64,000 bases of DNA. Source: an uncultured Erythrobacter sp. GTDB taxonomy: Bacteria; Pseudomonadota; Alphaproteobacteria; Sphingomonadales; Sphingomonadaceae. Where the stretch lies: positions 310,001-374,000 of the forward strand of contig CANNCL010000003.1 of the NCBI GenBank assembly GCA_947503155.1, read 5' to 3'. Within the stretch, counting starts at the first letter, position 1; the number at the start of each line of letters is the position of its first letter. Position numbers and translations under genes: made by a program. The notes under the pieces were generated by a model. That model did not search any database, was not told where the DNA came from, and worked only from the letters and a program-made list of their open reading frames with translations. Positions 62,658 through 64,000 of this stretch are shown in pieces.

Positions 62658-64000
62658 TGGATAGTGCACGGGTTCTTATCGTCGAAGACAGTGCGTCGCT
62701 GGCGCTTGGTTATGCTGCTCAACTTGAGGATACGGGGCATGAGGTAATTCTGTGCGAAACCCTTGCAGAGGCGCGCCGCAGCCTTCTTGCTGAGACGTTT
62801 GATGTCGTGCTTCTAGATTTGCAGTTGCCGGACGGAGACGGCTTGACCATTTTTGACGCTTTAGGGGACGCCGCCGGCAATCCGGGTGTCGTTGTTGTGA
62901 CGGCAGACGGTTCGCTCAACCGCGCGATCGCTGCGATGCGGTTGGGCGCCTATGACTTCCTCGTAAAGCCGATTTCTGGCGCGCGATTGATCACGACGGT
63001 GGCTGCCGCTGCCCTACAGAGTGGGGGTGACAAGGGTTCCAAGCCAACACCGGAAAGAAGGGTTGAAGACAGCGAGAGCTTTCACGGCTTCATCGGCAAA
63101 TCGCAGCAGATGCAAGCGGTGTACCGCACGATTGAAAGTGTTGCGGATTCAAGAGCTACGGTTTTTGTCACTGGTGAAAGTGGGACCGGCAAAGAGGTGA
63201 CCGCGGAGGCGATACACGCCGAAAGCAAGCGTCGGAGCGGTCCATTTGTGGCAATCAATTGCGGTGCAATTCCGGAAAATTTGCTGGAATCAGAGTTGTT
63301 TGGCCACGTCAAAGGGGCGTTTACAGGCGCTGTAGAAAATAGGATCGGGTCGGCTAAAGCTGCAGACGGAGGAACGCTTTTTCTCGATGAAATCTGCGAA
63401 ATGGACCTCAAACTCCAGGTCAAATTGCTACGTTTTTTGCAGACCAGTATGATCCAGCGCGTTGGTTCTTCGACTGCTGAGCCTGTTAATGTGAGGATCG
63501 TGTGCGCGACCAATCGGGACCCTGAGCGCGAAGTTGCCGAAGGACGTTTCCGCGAAGATCTGTATTACCGCCTCAATGTTATTCCGATCTGGCTTCCTGC
63601 CTTGCGAGAGCGCGGAAATGATATTGAATTGATCGCGAAAAGCCTACTCGAACGGATTGCTGCTGAAGAAGGGCGCAAGGTTACGGGGTTCTCCAGAGCG
63701 AGTGCATCGTACCTGGCTGAGCATCAATGGCCAGGTAACGTGCGCGAACTGCAAAACGCGCTGCGCCGCGCGGTGATTACGGGAACCGGCAGCCAGCTTG
63801 ATCTTGTTGGTGCGCCTCGCGGTGCTCCGCGAACTGCGCTCATAGAGTCCAGAGCGCCTCTGACTCGGAATGATGTTGCACTTGTCAAACCCGAGGTCCT
63901 CACCAGTGATTCTGGCGCAATTGATTTCTCTGGAATGACCCTCGATCAGGTAGAGAGGATGGTAATTGAGCAAGCTATCTCGCGAACAACCGGTAATATT
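62657..64000 (+). CDS. sigma-54-dependent response regulator (NtrC/LuxO/PrsR type), 3' end outside window
   Basis: 448 residues visible, open at the right edge. Receiver 1-115 with Asp54 (VVLLDLQLPDG) and Lys in FLVKPIS; AAA+ domain from about 145 with Walker A GESGTGKE (173-180), the sigma-54 contact loop GAFTGA (220-225), Walker B TLFLDEI and the arginine-finger region FREDLYYRLNVIPIWLPALRER. The last visible residues (MTLDQVERMVIEQAISRTTGNI region) begin a Fis-type helix-turn-helix. It is the natural activator of the sigma-54-like promoters in this window. Confidence 0.95.
   Translation, partial: MDSARVLIVEDSASLALGYAAQLEDTGHEVILCETLAEARRSLLAETFDVVLLDLQLPDGDGLTIFDALGDAAGNPGVVVVTADGSLNRAIAAMRLGAYDFLVKPISGARLITTVAAAALQSGGDKGSKPTPERRVEDSESFHGFIGKSQQMQAVYRTIESVADSRATVFVTGESGTGKEVTAEAIHAESKRRSGPFVAINCGAIPENLLESELFGHVKGAFTGAVENRIGSAKAADGGTLFLDEICEMDLKLQVKLLRFLQTSMIQRVGSSTAEPVNVRIVCATNRDPEREVAEGRFREDLYYRLNVIPIWLPALRERGNDIELIAKSLLERIAAEEGRKVTGFSRASASYLAEHQWPGNVRELQNALRRAVITGTGSQLDLVGAPRGAPRTALIESRAPLTRNDVALVKPEVLTSDSGAIDFSGMTLDQVERMVIEQAISRTTGNI

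Noticed and set aside
48647..64000. Exosortase/PEP-CTERM system, suggested by the PrsR-like regulator
   Set aside because: No exosortase, PEP-CTERM protein or PrsK-type kinase is visible in the window; the rest may lie to the right.

Overview
The window looks like a chromosome segment of an alphaproteobacterium of the order Sphingomonadales, most likely an Erythrobacter/Altererythrobacter relative. This rests on protein style and gene order (dapF-mtaB-ftsY-yciB, a TPR-sulfotransferase beside a TonB-dependent receptor, an AspRS of the non-discriminating type), not on a database search.

Region 1 (1-29.9 kb) is ordinary core chromosome. It holds the end of a cytochrome c maturation TPR protein, the Kup potassium transporter, a TerB-like protein, a tight dapF-mtaB-ftsY-yciB operon, a GGDEF-EAL protein, an EVE protein, a ThDP enzyme, an LplT-like transporter facing pgsA, a TPR-sulfotransferase, a TonB receptor, a BCCT transporter, rnd-oxyR, aspS, acpP-fabF-mltG, a 2H phosphoesterase and a membrane cyclic-nucleotide-binding protein.

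Region 2 (29.87-48.48 kb) is an accessory island at a tRNA gene with anticodon CAT (29870-29946). The 3' part of that tRNA, about 47 bp, recurs in direct orientation at 31150, 32506, 37721 and 48434. This gives four tandem units of about 1.25, 1.35, 5.2 and 10.7 kb. No integrase is visible in any unit. The cargo is a secreted WANDGECDD-repeat protein (unit 1); a polysaccharide deacetylase (unit 2); a small protein, a secreted TPR-CHAT protein and a YadA-like adhesin (unit 3); and in unit 4 a TIR-membrane protein, a SpoIIAA-like protein, an SH3-like secreted protein, a LysE exporter, a GST-HAD-GntP cassette, three paralogous 35-37-residue membrane peptides and several copies of a 124-bp MITE-like repeat.

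Region 3 (48.6-64 kb) is an exopolysaccharide locus with its control system. Two overlapping kinase genes look like one hybrid phosphorelay split in two; the second lacks an ATPase domain. They are followed by a fused GT26/polyprenyl sugar transferase, a flippase, three glycosyltransferases, an O-antigen polymerase-like protein, a Wzz-like protein and a Wza-like export lipoprotein. An H-NOX protein (heme NO/O2 sensor) overlaps by one base with a sigma-54-dependent response regulator that runs off the right edge.

Regions 2 and 3 appear to be linked. Sigma-54 (-24/-12) promoter-like sites precede four transcription units in the polysaccharide locus and also the two small-peptide transcription units inside island unit 4. 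Perfect or near-perfect TTTTGCAAAATGC-type repeats lie beside the polysaccharide promoters as candidate enhancers. The inferred circuit is NO/H-NOX and the split kinase to the sigma-54 activator to polysaccharide genes and, possibly, island-borne small membrane peptides.
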